64,000 nucleotides of DNA, from positions 558,001 through 622,000 of the forward strand of contig NZ_OX352321.1 in assembly GCF_947090775.1 (NCBI RefSeq), read 5' to 3'. Below, piece by piece: positions 48,403 through 57,547 of this stretch; the stretch's first letter is position 1, and every line of letters starts with the position of its first letter. This stretch comes from Pseudarthrobacter sp. MM222 (GTDB lineage: Bacteria > Actinomycetota > Actinomycetes > Actinomycetales > Micrococcaceae). The notes below the pieces were generated by a model, which searched no databases, was not told where the DNA came from, and saw nothing but the letters and a program-made list of their open reading frames with translations. The translations under genes were made by a program, and so were the position numbers.

Positions 48403-50517
48403 GTGGTCATATCGCAGAGCATCCGGACGGCACTGATAGGCGCCGGTCCCCGGGGCACAAGTGTGCTGGAGCGGCTGCTCGCGAACTGGGCTCCGGCCGG
48501 CCCGGACGCCACCCTGCAGATCGATGTGATCGATCCCTACCCCGCGGGCCCGGGCCATGTGTGGCAGCCCGGCCAGTCCCGCCTGTACCTGATGAACACG
48601 CAGTCGTTTTACCCGACGCTTATCCCCGAGGACCCGGAGCTGGCCTCCCCGCTGGCCGGGGACACCTTCGACCGCTGGCGCGAACTGCAGCGCCGGCGGC
48701 CCCATCCTTCGCTCACCGCCGCGGAACGCGCCGAACTCGCGGAGCTCGGCGCCGCGGACTTCCCCAGCCGTGCCCTGTACGGCCGCTACCTGCGTTCCAC
48801 GCTCGACGAACTGCTCTCCCGGCTGCCCGCCGGCGTCTCGGTGGAATTTCACGAAACGACGGCGGTCTCGGTCCGGCAAGCGGCCGCGGGCGCTGGACCC
48901 GCCAGCGGCGCCGAACCCGAGGGTGACACCGCACCCGGGGCCGCACCCGGGGCCGCCACCGGGTCCGGCGCTGGCACGGGGCTCGGGGGCGGCGGGCACG
49001 CGCGCGGACGGTTCGACGTCGGGCTCGAGGGCGGTGGGGTGCTGACCGTGGACTCCGTGGTGCTGGCCCTGGGCCACCTCGAGTCCAGGCTCAACCCGGA
49101 ACAGCGGGAGCTCAAGGCCGCCGCCGAGGAGCTGGGGCTGCTGTACCTGCCCCCGGCCGCGCCGGCGGACGTCGACTGGTCCCGGGTGCCGGCGGCCGAA
49201 CCGGTGCTGGTGCGCGGCATGGGCCTGAACTTCTTCGACGTCATGGGCCAGCTCACCGAAGGCCGCGGGGGCACCTTCGCGGCCGGGGAAAATGGCCTGA
49301 ATTATCAGCCCTCCGGCCGTGAACCCCTCATCATCGCGGCCTCCCGCCGCGGCACTCCGTACCGGGCCAAGGCCGCACTCGCCGGGTATTACCCCACGGC
49401 CGTGACGCTGCGGTACTGCACCGAAAGCGCGCTGGCCCGGTTCGCGGGGGCGGGGATCCAGCCCGCCTTCGACCATGATCTCTGGCCCCTGCTGCACCGC
49501 GACGCCATCTGGGCCTACTACTCGACGCTCGCGCGCTCGCAGCCGGGCGCCATCCGCACCGATCCCGATTCGTTCCTTCTGGCATTGGAGGAATCCCTGC
49601 GCCCCCATGCGCACAGCGCTGCAAAGTGGGAGGACGCGGTGGACGCCGAGATTGAGGCGCATGTCCGGCCGGCCCACCGGCTGAACTTGCTGGGTCTGGC
49701 GGCGCCGCTGGCCGGGCGGTCATTCGGCTCCCGTGCGGAGCTGGACGCCGCCGTCGTGGAGTACCTCCTCGACGATGCCCGGCGATCCGCGCTCGGCGAG
49801 GACGACCCGGTGAAGATGACCATTGGCGCCCTGCACCACGGCCGCGCGGTGCTCAAGACGGCGGTGGCGGACGGCGGGATCACGGACGAGTCGTGGGTGG
49901 CCGGGCTCCGCGGCTGGTTCGAATCCTTCGTCGAAGGGCTGGCAAGCGGGCCGCCCGCGCTGCGCGCCGAACAGCTGGCAGCCCTGGTGCGGGCCGGCGT
50001 CGTCCGGTTCGTGGGACCGGACCCGAAGTTCGGCGTGGACCGCAAAGCGCGGACCTTCACCGCCGCCTCACCGTGGGTGGGCGGCCGCCCAAGCGGACGG
50101 GGTGCCGCCGGCCCGGACACCGGCGGCACCGGCTCCGGAGACGCCCAGGGGGAGGCCGTGGTGGCCCGATCCCTGATTGAGGCGCTCGCCCCGGCCAACC
50201 GGGTCACCATCAACGAGTCACCGCTGCTGGAACAACTGCTCAGCGAAGGACTGGTACGGCCCCGCCTGATGATGACGGTGGAGGGCGTGCCGGTACAGAC
50301 CTCGGGCCTGGACGTCACGCCGCACCCGTACAGGCCGGTGGGCTCCAACGGGTCCGTGACGGAGGGCCTCTACGTCCTCGGACTGCAGCTCTCCGCCGCG
50401 CAATGGGGGACAGCCATCGCGGCCGAGGCCCGGCAGAAGAACGGCCCCGCCTATCGCAGCGGCCAGCGCACCCTGCACGACGCCGACGAGATTGCCCGCG
50501 ACGTCTTGGGGCTCTGA
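48403..50517 (+). CDS. Large FAD/NAD(P)-binding protein (NAD_binding_9 type)
   Basis: About 704 residues from the GTG at 48403; an ATG at 48376 gives 713. The start IRTALIGAGPRGTSVLERLL is the dinucleotide loop of the FAD-NAD(P)-binding family, followed by DPYPAGPGHVWQPGQS. An Ala/Gly-rich insert sits near residue 165-205, then VLVRGMGLNFFDVMGQLTEG, and the C-terminal part has PVGSNGSVTEGLYVLGLQLS. The family occurs near siderophore and amino-acid oxidation genes in some actinobacteria, but no such neighbour is present here. The reaction is unknown. Confidence 0.75.
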   Translation: MVISQSIRTALIGAGPRGTSVLERLLANWAPAGPDATLQIDVIDPYPAGPGHVWQPGQSRLYLMNTQSFYPTLIPEDPELASPLAGDTFDRWRELQRRRPHPSLTAAERAELAELGAADFPSRALYGRYLRSTLDELLSRLPAGVSVEFHETTAVSVRQAAAGAGPASGAEPEGDTAPGAAPGAATGSGAGTGLGGGGHARGRFDVGLEGGGVLTVDSVVLALGHLESRLNPEQRELKAAAEELGLLYLPPAAPADVDWSRVPAAEPVLVRGMGLNFFDVMGQLTEGRGGTFAAGENGLNYQPSGREPLIIAASRRGTPYRAKAALAGYYPTAVTLRYCTESALARFAGAGIQPAFDHDLWPLLHRDAIWAYYSTLARSQPGAIRTDPDSFLLALEESLRPHAHSAAKWEDAVDAEIEAHVRPAHRLNLLGLAAPLAGRSFGSRAELDAAVVEYLLDDARRSALGEDDPVKMTIGALHHGRAVLKTAVADGGITDESWVAGLRGWFESFVEGLASGPPALRAEQLAALVRAGVVRFVGPDPKFGVDRKARTFTAASPWVGGRPSGRGAAGPDTGGTGSGDAQGEAVVARSLIEALAPANRVTINESPLLEQLLSEGLVRPRLMMTVEGVPVQTSGLDVTPHPYRPVGSNGSVTEGLYVLGLQLSAAQWGTAIAAEARQKNGPAYRSGQRTLHDADEIARDVLGL

Positions 50518-50520
50518 CCT

Positions 50521-50746
50521 CGCCCGATGAGCATGCTCCACCTTCGGGCCGGGGGATGGGCATGGTGCCCATATGTCCATCGCTGCCGTTCAGGGGCGGG
50601 CATGTCCCTCGGTGGAGGGCGCTTACCGCCGTGCGCCCGATGAGCATGCTCCGCGTTCGGGCCGGGGGATGGGCATGGTGCCCATATGTCCATCGCTGCC
50701 GTTCAGGGGCGGGCATGTCCCTCGGTGGAGGGCGCTTACCGCCGTG
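50521..50746. repeat. Two tandem copies of a 113-bp palindromic repeat
   Basis: Copies at 50521-50633 and 50634-50746 differ at very few positions (for example CCACC versus CCGCG near the start). Each holds a stem GATGGGCAT / ATGTCCATC with a 9-nt loop, the palindrome GAGCATGCTC, and a CAGGGG-GGGCATG block. The second copy runs into the end of the small membrane gene: the TAA stop at 50736-50738 is part of the repeat. A third, diverged relative is at 52508-52604. Confidence 0.9.
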
Positions 50747-50963
50747 CGTCCGGGTAAATGCTGCGGGTCTCGGCCCGTTCGTGCCGCTGCGGAAGCCAGG
50801 AACCGGGGTGCAGCTTCGGCAGGATCTTCGCCGCCGCCAGAGCGCCATACATGACGGTGTTGATCGCCACGAAGGTCGCCAGGATGGCGAACCACTCGGT
50901 GTGCACGATCGATTCCGGGAGCAGGATCCCCGCAGGGACAAGGTGGTTGACGGCCGGGATCAT
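50736..50963 (-). CDS. Small membrane partner of the GT2 synthase
   Basis: A 75-residue protein whose ATG overlaps the GT2 stop (ATGA), so translation is coupled. It has two hydrophobic segments, HLVPAGILLPESIV (weak) and WFAILATFVAINTVMYGALA (strong), then a basic tail HPGSWLPQRHERAETR. The position after a processive glycosyltransferase suggests an accessory membrane subunit, comparable in place to IcaD or other small polysaccharide synthase partners; sequence similarity to those is not claimed. The last codons lie in the 113-bp repeat. Confidence 0.6.
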   Translation of the reverse strand: MIPAVNHLVPAGILLPESIVHTEWFAILATFVAINTVMYGALAAAKILPKLHPGSWLPQRHERAETRSIYPDARR

Positions 50964-52399
50964 GCGTCTGCCTTCACACTGTTGGGGGCGGCCTCGTGGG
51001 TGAGGTGTTTCCAGTTGGCGGTGCGTCCGAGTGCGATGTCGATGATTCCCTTGACGTAGATGATGTTGAGGAACATGTCGAAGAAAAGTTCCGGGAACAG
51101 CGTCAGGGCCAACAGCCGGGCACGCCAGCCGCCCTTCCAGACCGTGACGACACGTTCGGCCGTGAACAGTGCTCCCAGGCCCAGCCAGAACGGGAACCAG
51201 ATCCAGGCGTCGAGCGAGAACACCATCAGCAGGATCAGCAGGAAGTAGGCGCTCAGGGCAATGACGCCGTAGCCGATGCCGAGCTGCTGGGCCCAGTACC
51301 GGACCGTCTGCGTGGTCACGCCGTAGGCGCCGATGTTCTCCAGGGCACCGCGTTGCCAACGCAAGCGCTGGGACCAGAGCGTGCGCCAGCTGGGCATGAG
51401 TTCTGTGACTACCGTGCACTGGGCCGGCGAGATCATCAGGGCGCCCAAGGACTTTAAGGCAATGGTCAGTTCGTTGTCTTCCGTCAGGGCGACGGTGTCG
51501 TACACGTCGCCCGTGTTACCCGGAAGGGACTCTCCGCGCTGCTCGGCGATGGTGCGCAGCGCGCGTGGCCGGAACATTGATGCGGTGCCGGTGAGCACGA
51601 AGACGCGGCCCCGGCGCCGGCGGATCTCGCGTCCGTAGCGGATGTATTCGTTGCGCTGGAACTGCCCCAGCACGCCGTGGCCCTCTTCCCCGTAGAACAG
51701 CCCGCCGACGGCCATCAGGGCTCGGTCGTCGGTGAAGCGGGCGACTGCCGCGGCGAGGAACCCGTCGTCAAGGCTGGTATCGGCGTCCATCACCATCACG
51801 ACGTCGTTGTCGCCTTGGCCGGGAAGAAGCCGCTTGAGTGCCTGGTTCAGCGCGCCGGCCTTCTTTTTGGTGTTGCCGACGGACTCCATGACCTCGACGC
51901 CGGCCTGCCGGGCGAGGGCCACCGTGTTGTCCGTGCAGTTGTCCGCGACCACGATGATGCGCTCGGGACGGTGGGACTGCGTCAGAAGTGAGGCGATCGT
52001 GGCGGGAAGCGACGCTTCCTCGTTGTGCGCTGGAATCAGCACCGTCACGGTCACGGGACCGCCGAAGACCTTGCGGGTGTCGGCCATGACGATGCGGGGC
52101 GCCAGCGGTGCCTGCTGGGGATTCGCGGAACGACGCGACCGGTTGGTGATCCGGCGCTCCAGCAGCGCGATCCCCGCCGCAAGCAGAAGCGCGAGGGCAA
52201 CGGCGGCGACAATGTTGCGCCAAGCCGGAGCATCGGTGTTATAGAGCACATTCCAGACGCCCAGAACCAGCCCTTTGCTCGGCGACTCCTCAAGGTGCGG
52301 GCCGCCGGCCGCAACCGCAAACCACAACAGCGCCGCCGCGCTGCCGGCTGCCAGCGCTATGACGATGCCCACCGCGCGATGAAATTTTCCCCTGCCCAT
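50960..52399 (-). CDS. Processive GT2 membrane glycosyltransferase (polysaccharide synthase)
   Basis: A 479-residue enzyme. Two N-terminal membrane segments (AVGIVIALAAGSAAALLWFA; IVAAVALALLLAAGIALLE) precede the GT-A domain with VTVLIPAHNEEASLPATIAS, VVADNCTDNTVALARQAG, VMVMDADTSLDDG (DAD), VALTEDNELTIAL (TED) and WSQRLRWQRGALENIG (QxxRW). About three or four membrane segments follow. The D, DxD, TED, QxxRW set marks a cellulose/PNAG/hyaluronan synthase-like enzyme that polymerises and exports a glycan. The sugar is unknown. The small membrane gene is translationally coupled downstream. Confidence 0.87.
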   Translation of the reverse strand: MGRGKFHRAVGIVIALAAGSAAALLWFAVAAGGPHLEESPSKGLVLGVWNVLYNTDAPAWRNIVAAVALALLLAAGIALLERRITNRSRRSANPQQAPLAPRIVMADTRKVFGGPVTVTVLIPAHNEEASLPATIASLLTQSHRPERIIVVADNCTDNTVALARQAGVEVMESVGNTKKKAGALNQALKRLLPGQGDNDVVMVMDADTSLDDGFLAAAVARFTDDRALMAVGGLFYGEEGHGVLGQFQRNEYIRYGREIRRRRGRVFVLTGTASMFRPRALRTIAEQRGESLPGNTGDVYDTVALTEDNELTIALKSLGALMISPAQCTVVTELMPSWRTLWSQRLRWQRGALENIGAYGVTTQTVRYWAQQLGIGYGVIALSAYFLLILLMVFSLDAWIWFPFWLGLGALFTAERVVTVWKGGWRARLLALTLFPELFFDMFLNIIYVKGIIDIALGRTANWKHLTHEAAPNSVKADA

Positions 52400-52507
52400 T
52401 CGCGTGATGGTAGCAGAGTCTCATGTGCACCGCCTGTCACACGCACACCACCGGCCCCACCTGCGGACGGCGTAGGGGTCCCGTTCGGAGAGCCCGCCGC
52501 GCGAAAA

Positions 52508-52604
52508 ATGAGCATGCCCTCCGGCCAGGCCGAGCACTGGACATACTGGCAAAATGTCCAGTGCTGCAGCGCAGGGGAGGACATGCTCACTGCGGGAGGG
52601 CTAT
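52508..52604. repeat. Third member of the palindromic repeat family
   Basis: About 97 bp between the nuclease stop and the GT2 start. It shares ATGAGCATG, CCTCC, ATGTCCA, GCTGC, CAGGGG-GG-CATG and GGAGGGC with the 113-bp repeats in the same order. Its inner stem is a perfect AGCACTGGACAT / ATGTCCAGTGCT with a 9-nt loop, and the outer arms are TGAGCATG / CATGCTCA. The stem bases differ from the 50.5-kb copies but still pair. Confidence 0.75.
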
Positions 52605-52608
52605 GGCG

Positions 52609-55600
52609 CTAGCCCTTGAGGCATTTCTGGTACTGGAGCCACGCGATCGAGTACCTGATCCACCCGAAAACGTCGTACCACTTCTTCGGCGGAACCGGCG
52701 CGGTGCACGTCGGCGGGACCGGACCGCTGGCCGCCACCGACGCCAGCGCTTTCACCACTGTGCCGGATTCGGCGGCGGTGAGCACCAGGGTGCCCGTGCC
52801 GGTCGCCGCGCCCGTCGGAACCGCCACATTCACCGTGGCAGCACCGGACGTCACCGGGATTGTGCCCAGGGCCGTGACCTTGCCGGCGGCGTCAGAGAAT
52901 TCGGCGCGCAGCGAGGTGTTCGCCGGGCTGCCCAGTGAGGTGAGGTCCAGCTTGGAGACCGCCAGGGTGATCGGCTCTCCGCCCTTGACCTCTGCGGCGG
53001 TGGTGTTGGCCACCGCCACGGAACGGCGCGCGAAGTCCGGCGAGACCGGGTTGTGGGCCTGCAGGTACTTGATCCACGCGTCGCGGTCCACAAGTCCGGA
53101 GTCCTTGGTGTTCGTGCCGGACTTGAAAATGCGGAAGTTGTCGCCACCGGTTGCCAGGAAACTGAACGTGCCGATCCGGTAGGACTTCGCCGGGTCGACC
53201 ACGGTTCCGTTGATCCGAATCGAGGTAATCCGGTCACCGGCGACGCGCGCGGCGTCGTAGGTGTAGTTGACGTTCTTGGAAAGGCCCAGTTGGAGGTACG
53301 GGCGGCTGGGAACGGTGCCTTCGGCGGTGGTCTGCCACTGCTGCTCCAGGAGCGTCTTGAACTGTGCTCCCGTCAGGGACGTGGTCCACAGGTTGTTCAC
53401 GAACGGCAGGACCGCGTTGGCCTCCGCGTAGGAGATGGTGCCGTCCGGCGCATAGTACAGCTCGCTGCGCAGTCCGCCCGGGTTCACGACCCCGATTTCG
53501 GCGCCGCCGAGTTCCGGTGCCTTGAGGGATTCCACGAGGGAATCCGCAACGAGGTTGCCCAGGGTGGATTCGCTCGCACGGTCATCCTGCGCGGCGGGGC
53601 TCGTCGGTGTGGCGGGGGTGAACGCCCGGGTGATGTCCGCCGTCACCGTGCCGACCGGCTGGTTGCCGATCACCGCGGCGTCGGCCAAGGCCTTGTCAAC
53701 GATGGTCTTGACCGCGGCGACGCGTGGGTACTTCGCCACGAGGTCCGCTGCCGGCTGCTCTGCGGTCGTGGTGCGCTGGACGTTCCCCGCCTTGTAGCCG
53801 GTTACGGACATCGTCTTGGTGTCGATGGTCAGCTGGATCTGGCCGATGAACTCGCCGTAGTTGCCGGTCTGGACAATCGGGCGGGTCTTGCCCTCAACAC
53901 CCGGGACCGGAGCGTCCCAGGAGTACTGCTTGTGCGTGTGGCCGTTGAAAATGGCGGCGACATCAGGGGTGACCCCGGTGACCATCCTCGCGAAGGGTCC
54001 GCCGGCTGCGACCTCCTGCTCCAGGCTGGACCCTTCCGGCGCACCGGACCCGGCGCCGTCGTGGTTTTCCACGATGATGACGTCGGCGAGCTTGTCCGCC
54101 TTGATCTTCGCGGCCACGCGGTTGATGGCCTCGACGGCGTCGCCGAACTCGAGGCCTTCGACGCCGGCGGGGGTGACCAGCGAAGGCACTTCCTGGGTTA
54201 CGGTGCCGATCACGGCGACCTTGACGCCGTTCAGGTCGAGCACCGTGTACTCCGGCAGGACCGGCTCGGTGGTGCCGGCCTTGTAGACGTTGGCGCCCAG
54301 GTACGGGAACTTGGCGTTGCCGCCGCCCGCGATGACGCGGTCGCGCAGGTCGGCCCAGCCGCCGTCGAACTCGTGGTTGCCCACCGCCGAGGTGCGCAAG
54401 TCGAGGGCGTTCAGGACATCGATGGTCGGCTGGTCCTTGGCCACGGCCGAGGCGAACAGCCCCGCGCCGATGTTATCGCCCGCGGAAAGGAACGCCGTGG
54501 CGCCGGGAGCCGCAGCGGCCCGCAGTTTCTCAATGGTCCCCGCGAAGAGCACCGTGTTGGAATCGATGCGGCCGTGGAAATCGTTGATCCCGAGGAAGTT
54601 CAGCTCCACGCTGGCCGGCGGAACGGGCAGGTTCAGCCCCACCAGCACCGGATCGTGGTCGCTCGCCCGGAACTGGTCCGCGGCGTAGTAGTCGGTCACG
54701 TTGTTGTTGTAGCGGCTGTACTCCAGCGCAACGGATTCCACGGAATTGATGTTCCAGATGTCCGCGCCGGTGACGACGGCGTCGGCGCCGGGTGAGGCGA
54801 GGATGTGGTCCAGCGAACCCACCATGCCGGCGAAGAGGTAGGAGTGCTTGGCGGAACCGTCGGCGTTCTTGGCCTTTTCATCCTGGTTGACGTAGCCCGC
54901 GGCCGTGAAGACGTTGATCGGGTCTTCCTTGGCGTAGGAGTTGAAGTCACCGATCAGGAAGACCTTGTCGGTGCCCTTGGACGCCTGCAGTTCGTTGGAG
55001 AACGCCAGCAGGGACTTCGCCTGCGCGGTGCGGGCTGCATTGGAGGCACCCTGGCCCTTGTCGGTGTCGTCCGGCGTGGCCGCGGAGCCCTTGGACTTGA
55101 AGTGGTTGGCGATTGCGATGAACTTCTTGTCATCGGTTGCGCCGACGGGCTTGAAGACCTGGGCCATCGGCTTGCGGGCGCTGGCGAACGCGACGGTGTC
55201 GTTGTGGATCACGGACGCACCCAGGGGCTCCGCTGCGACCCTCTTGAAAATGAAGGCCGTCCTGATCATGTCCTCATCGGCCAGCGGAGGCGCGTTGGCG
55301 GGCGTGCGGACGTAACCCCAGATCCCCGGTGTGGCGACGTTCAGCGCGTCCACCAGCTTGGCCAGGGCGTCGTCACGGGTCTTGCCGAACTGCGCCGAAT
55401 TCTCGACCTCCATGAGGGACACGACGTCGGCGCCGGACTTCGAGATGGCCGCGACGATCTTGTCCTGCTGGCGCTGCAGGTTCTCGGCGTTGGCTGCTCC
55501 GCGGACGTTGCAGCCGTCCCGCACCGTGACGGGGTTGCCGGCACGGTCGGTGTAGAACCTGCACCCCGCGATCTGGTCGCCGGTTGTGGGGAAGTAGTTC

Positions 55601-57177
55601 AGCACGTTGAAAGAGGCAATCTTCAGGTTTCCGCCCACTGCCGCGGGGGCATCGGTGCGGGTGGCGCCGAAGCTGGCCGGCTGCACCGCGTCCGCATTTG
55701 CGCGGGTCAGGTGCGTCAGCGGCTGGAACTTCCACGAGCTGTTGGCGTAGCTGAGCACCACGTTGGTCCGGAAGCTCACCGGCGCTCCGACGCGGACGGG
55801 GTCCGACGCCGTCAGGTAGGGCAGCTCCATGGCCTTGGTGCCGGAGTTGCTGAGGAAGTTCGTGGTGGCGCCGTCGTCCAGCTTGATGCCGCGGGCGGCA
55901 TTGGCGGCGACGGTGGCGCTGTACTCCTCGGAACCGTACGGGGCGACGGCGGTGGGCTGCTCGAGCGCCGTGGTGCCGCCGGCCAGTCCGATCTCGCCGT
56001 ACTGGTTCAGCGAGAAGTTGTCCGCGACGCTCACGCTTCCCTGCGGGGACAGCAGCATGCCTTCGAGCGATTCACGGAGCGCCTCATCGGCCGGAAGGGC
56101 GAAGCCGGTGGCCTTGACCTCCGGAGCGGCCTCCGGAAGTTTCTTCAGGTCCGTCGCGGCAGCAACCGTCAGCTGGGTAAGGCCGAAGTATTCGCCGACG
56201 GCGCCGGTCACCTCAACGTAGTCGCCGGGCTGGACAGCAGCAGCCGTGGCGGACGAGAAGACAAAGAGGCCGTCCGACGCCGAGTGGTTGGCCGGCGCGA
56301 GATCGCCGCCGGTGCCCGGGGTCTGGATGTAATAGCCCGAGAAACCGCCGGTGGGGAACGTAGCGGTGACTTTGCCGCGTGTAGTGACGGCGGTTCCAAC
56401 CAACGGGCTGGCGGTCCCGGTGCCTTGGATTTCCGCGATAGTCTTTGCCGCCGGCGGAGTGGCGGGGCCGGGATCGACCGGAGGATTGACCGGGCCCGGA
56501 TCGGTGACGCCGTTGGGAGCCTTCGGGGTGATGGCCGCGTTGAGGCTGAAGTCGGCGGAGTTGTTGTTGCTGTCGGCGAAGTTGCTGCGGCTCAGGCTCC
56601 TGACGTCTGTGTTGCTGGACGGCGCCGAGGAGACCTGCGTTTCAAAGGTGTTCGAGCCGCCGTAGCCCAGAAGATCCGCGACGGTGCCGGTCTCGATGAC
56701 GGAGCCTGCGGCCAGGGGGTTGACGGCAGTGGCCTGTTTGGCCAGCAGAATGGTGCCGGTGGTTCCGCTCGGGGCAAATTTGGTGCCGGCGTCCAGGTCT
56801 GCGGCAGGCAGGTCTGCCGCCGTCGAGGTCGGGGAGTTGCCGGCTGCCTTGATGAGGTAGAAGCCCTTGGCGGCAATACTGCCGGTGAGGGGGACGACGT
56901 TTCCGGGCGCGCCGGTGCCACCGGCCGACCGGTACTGCAGCGACCAGCCTTCCAGCGAGACGGCGGTGTCTGAGGTGTTGTACAGCTCGACGAACTTATT
57001 CTTGAAGGCGGCTCCGGCGCTGCCTCCGCTGAGGTATGCCTCGTTGATGATGACTGGTGAGCTGCCAGCGGCCGGGGAGACTTCCACGGCGAACGCCGGC
57101 ACAGCGGCCAGCGGGGCGGCGGTGAGCGCCGCCGACAGGGCTGTGCCCAGCGCTGTTTTCCAAGGTATGTGTTTCAT
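52609..57177 (-). CDS. Secreted multidomain nuclease/5'-nucleotidase
   Basis: A 1522-residue secreted protein with signal peptide ending FAV near residue 31. Domains in order: lamin-tail domain (about 40-200; IINEAYLSGGSAGAAFKNKF), OB-fold (about 245-360; VTTRGKVTATFPTGGFSGYY), EEP nuclease of ExeM/NucH type (about 515-850; LKIASFNVLNYFPT, VVSLMEVENS, LIGDFNSY, SDHDPVLVG), UshA-like metallophosphatase (about 860-1130; FLGINDFHGRID, SAGDNIGAG, GNHEFDGG, FNGHTHKQY), 5'-nucleotidase C-terminal domain (about 1170-1370), and a beta-rich end. It can degrade extracellular DNA and dephosphorylate the nucleotides, for phosphate and nucleoside uptake. It ends without a wall-sorting signal. Confidence 0.92.
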   Translation of the reverse strand: MKHIPWKTALGTALSAALTAAPLAAVPAFAVEVSPAAGSSPVIINEAYLSGGSAGAAFKNKFVELYNTSDTAVSLEGWSLQYRSAGGTGAPGNVVPLTGSIAAKGFYLIKAAGNSPTSTAADLPAADLDAGTKFAPSGTTGTILLAKQATAVNPLAAGSVIETGTVADLLGYGGSNTFETQVSSAPSSNTDVRSLSRSNFADSNNNSADFSLNAAITPKAPNGVTDPGPVNPPVDPGPATPPAAKTIAEIQGTGTASPLVGTAVTTRGKVTATFPTGGFSGYYIQTPGTGGDLAPANHSASDGLFVFSSATAAAVQPGDYVEVTGAVGEYFGLTQLTVAAATDLKKLPEAAPEVKATGFALPADEALRESLEGMLLSPQGSVSVADNFSLNQYGEIGLAGGTTALEQPTAVAPYGSEEYSATVAANAARGIKLDDGATTNFLSNSGTKAMELPYLTASDPVRVGAPVSFRTNVVLSYANSSWKFQPLTHLTRANADAVQPASFGATRTDAPAAVGGNLKIASFNVLNYFPTTGDQIAGCRFYTDRAGNPVTVRDGCNVRGAANAENLQRQQDKIVAAISKSGADVVSLMEVENSAQFGKTRDDALAKLVDALNVATPGIWGYVRTPANAPPLADEDMIRTAFIFKRVAAEPLGASVIHNDTVAFASARKPMAQVFKPVGATDDKKFIAIANHFKSKGSAATPDDTDKGQGASNAARTAQAKSLLAFSNELQASKGTDKVFLIGDFNSYAKEDPINVFTAAGYVNQDEKAKNADGSAKHSYLFAGMVGSLDHILASPGADAVVTGADIWNINSVESVALEYSRYNNNVTDYYAADQFRASDHDPVLVGLNLPVPPASVELNFLGINDFHGRIDSNTVLFAGTIEKLRAAAAPGATAFLSAGDNIGAGLFASAVAKDQPTIDVLNALDLRTSAVGNHEFDGGWADLRDRVIAGGGNAKFPYLGANVYKAGTTEPVLPEYTVLDLNGVKVAVIGTVTQEVPSLVTPAGVEGLEFGDAVEAINRVAAKIKADKLADVIIVENHDGAGSGAPEGSSLEQEVAAGGPFARMVTGVTPDVAAIFNGHTHKQYSWDAPVPGVEGKTRPIVQTGNYGEFIGQIQLTIDTKTMSVTGYKAGNVQRTTTAEQPAADLVAKYPRVAAVKTIVDKALADAAVIGNQPVGTVTADITRAFTPATPTSPAAQDDRASESTLGNLVADSLVESLKAPELGGAEIGVVNPGGLRSELYYAPDGTISYAEANAVLPFVNNLWTTSLTGAQFKTLLEQQWQTTAEGTVPSRPYLQLGLSKNVNYTYDAARVAGDRITSIRINGTVVDPAKSYRIGTFSFLATGGDNFRIFKSGTNTKDSGLVDRDAWIKYLQAHNPVSPDFARRSVAVANTTAAEVKGGEPITLAVSKLDLTSLGSPANTSLRAEFSDAAGKVTALGTIPVTSGAATVNVAVPTGAATGTGTLVLTAAESGTVVKALASVAASGPVPPTCTAPVPPKKWYDVFGWIRYSIAWLQYQKCLKG

Positions 57178-57547
57178 CCGCTCTAACTTCCATTAGGTGC
57201 CCGGGTAAGGGCTGGTTGGAATGTGTCCGGGTGATGCCCGCGGACAGTCCGGTCTCTGCTCCTGGTCAAGCAGTTTCCGGCACATCAAAACAGGGGTGAA
57301 TGAACACGGGGTGTATGGCATGTGCATTCGGCGGGACGTCCCCCAGCGAGACGGGCCGCAGCCTTCCCGGAGCGGCTCGAAACCCCGGGCAATGGTGACT
57401 GGTGGTGCAGGTGAGCGGTGTCCGGGGTGCCTCCACCGGACGCTCCACAGCAGAATACCGGCCAGTAGCCCTTGGGAAAGGGTCTGGCCGGTATTTCTTA
57501 CAACAATTTGTGTAACAAGTGCGGGGGCTGCGGAACCCCGCCTGCGG
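57178..57547. other. 370-bp leader region of the nuclease gene
   Basis: No convincing gene. Near the nuclease start the minus strand has GGAAGTTAGAGCGG before the ATG, a probable ribosome binding site. The right end holds the hairpin at 57454-57495. A smaller stem, GTCCGG/CCGGAC, lies near 57420-57440. No clear phosphate-control box is recognised. Confidence 0.5.
57454..57495 (-). terminator. Hairpin after the VOC gene
   Basis: A 12-bp perfect outer stem AATACCGGCCAG / CTGGCCGGTATT with an inner CCCTT/AAGGG stem, 52 bp after the stop at 57548. It is a likely terminator with a weak T-tract. Confidence 0.7.

Noticed and set aside
54805-56973. 722-codon open frame opposite the nuclease/5'-nucleotidase gene
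   Set aside because: The opposite strand carries unmistakable enzyme motifs; this frame is Gly/Arg/Val-rich without any.
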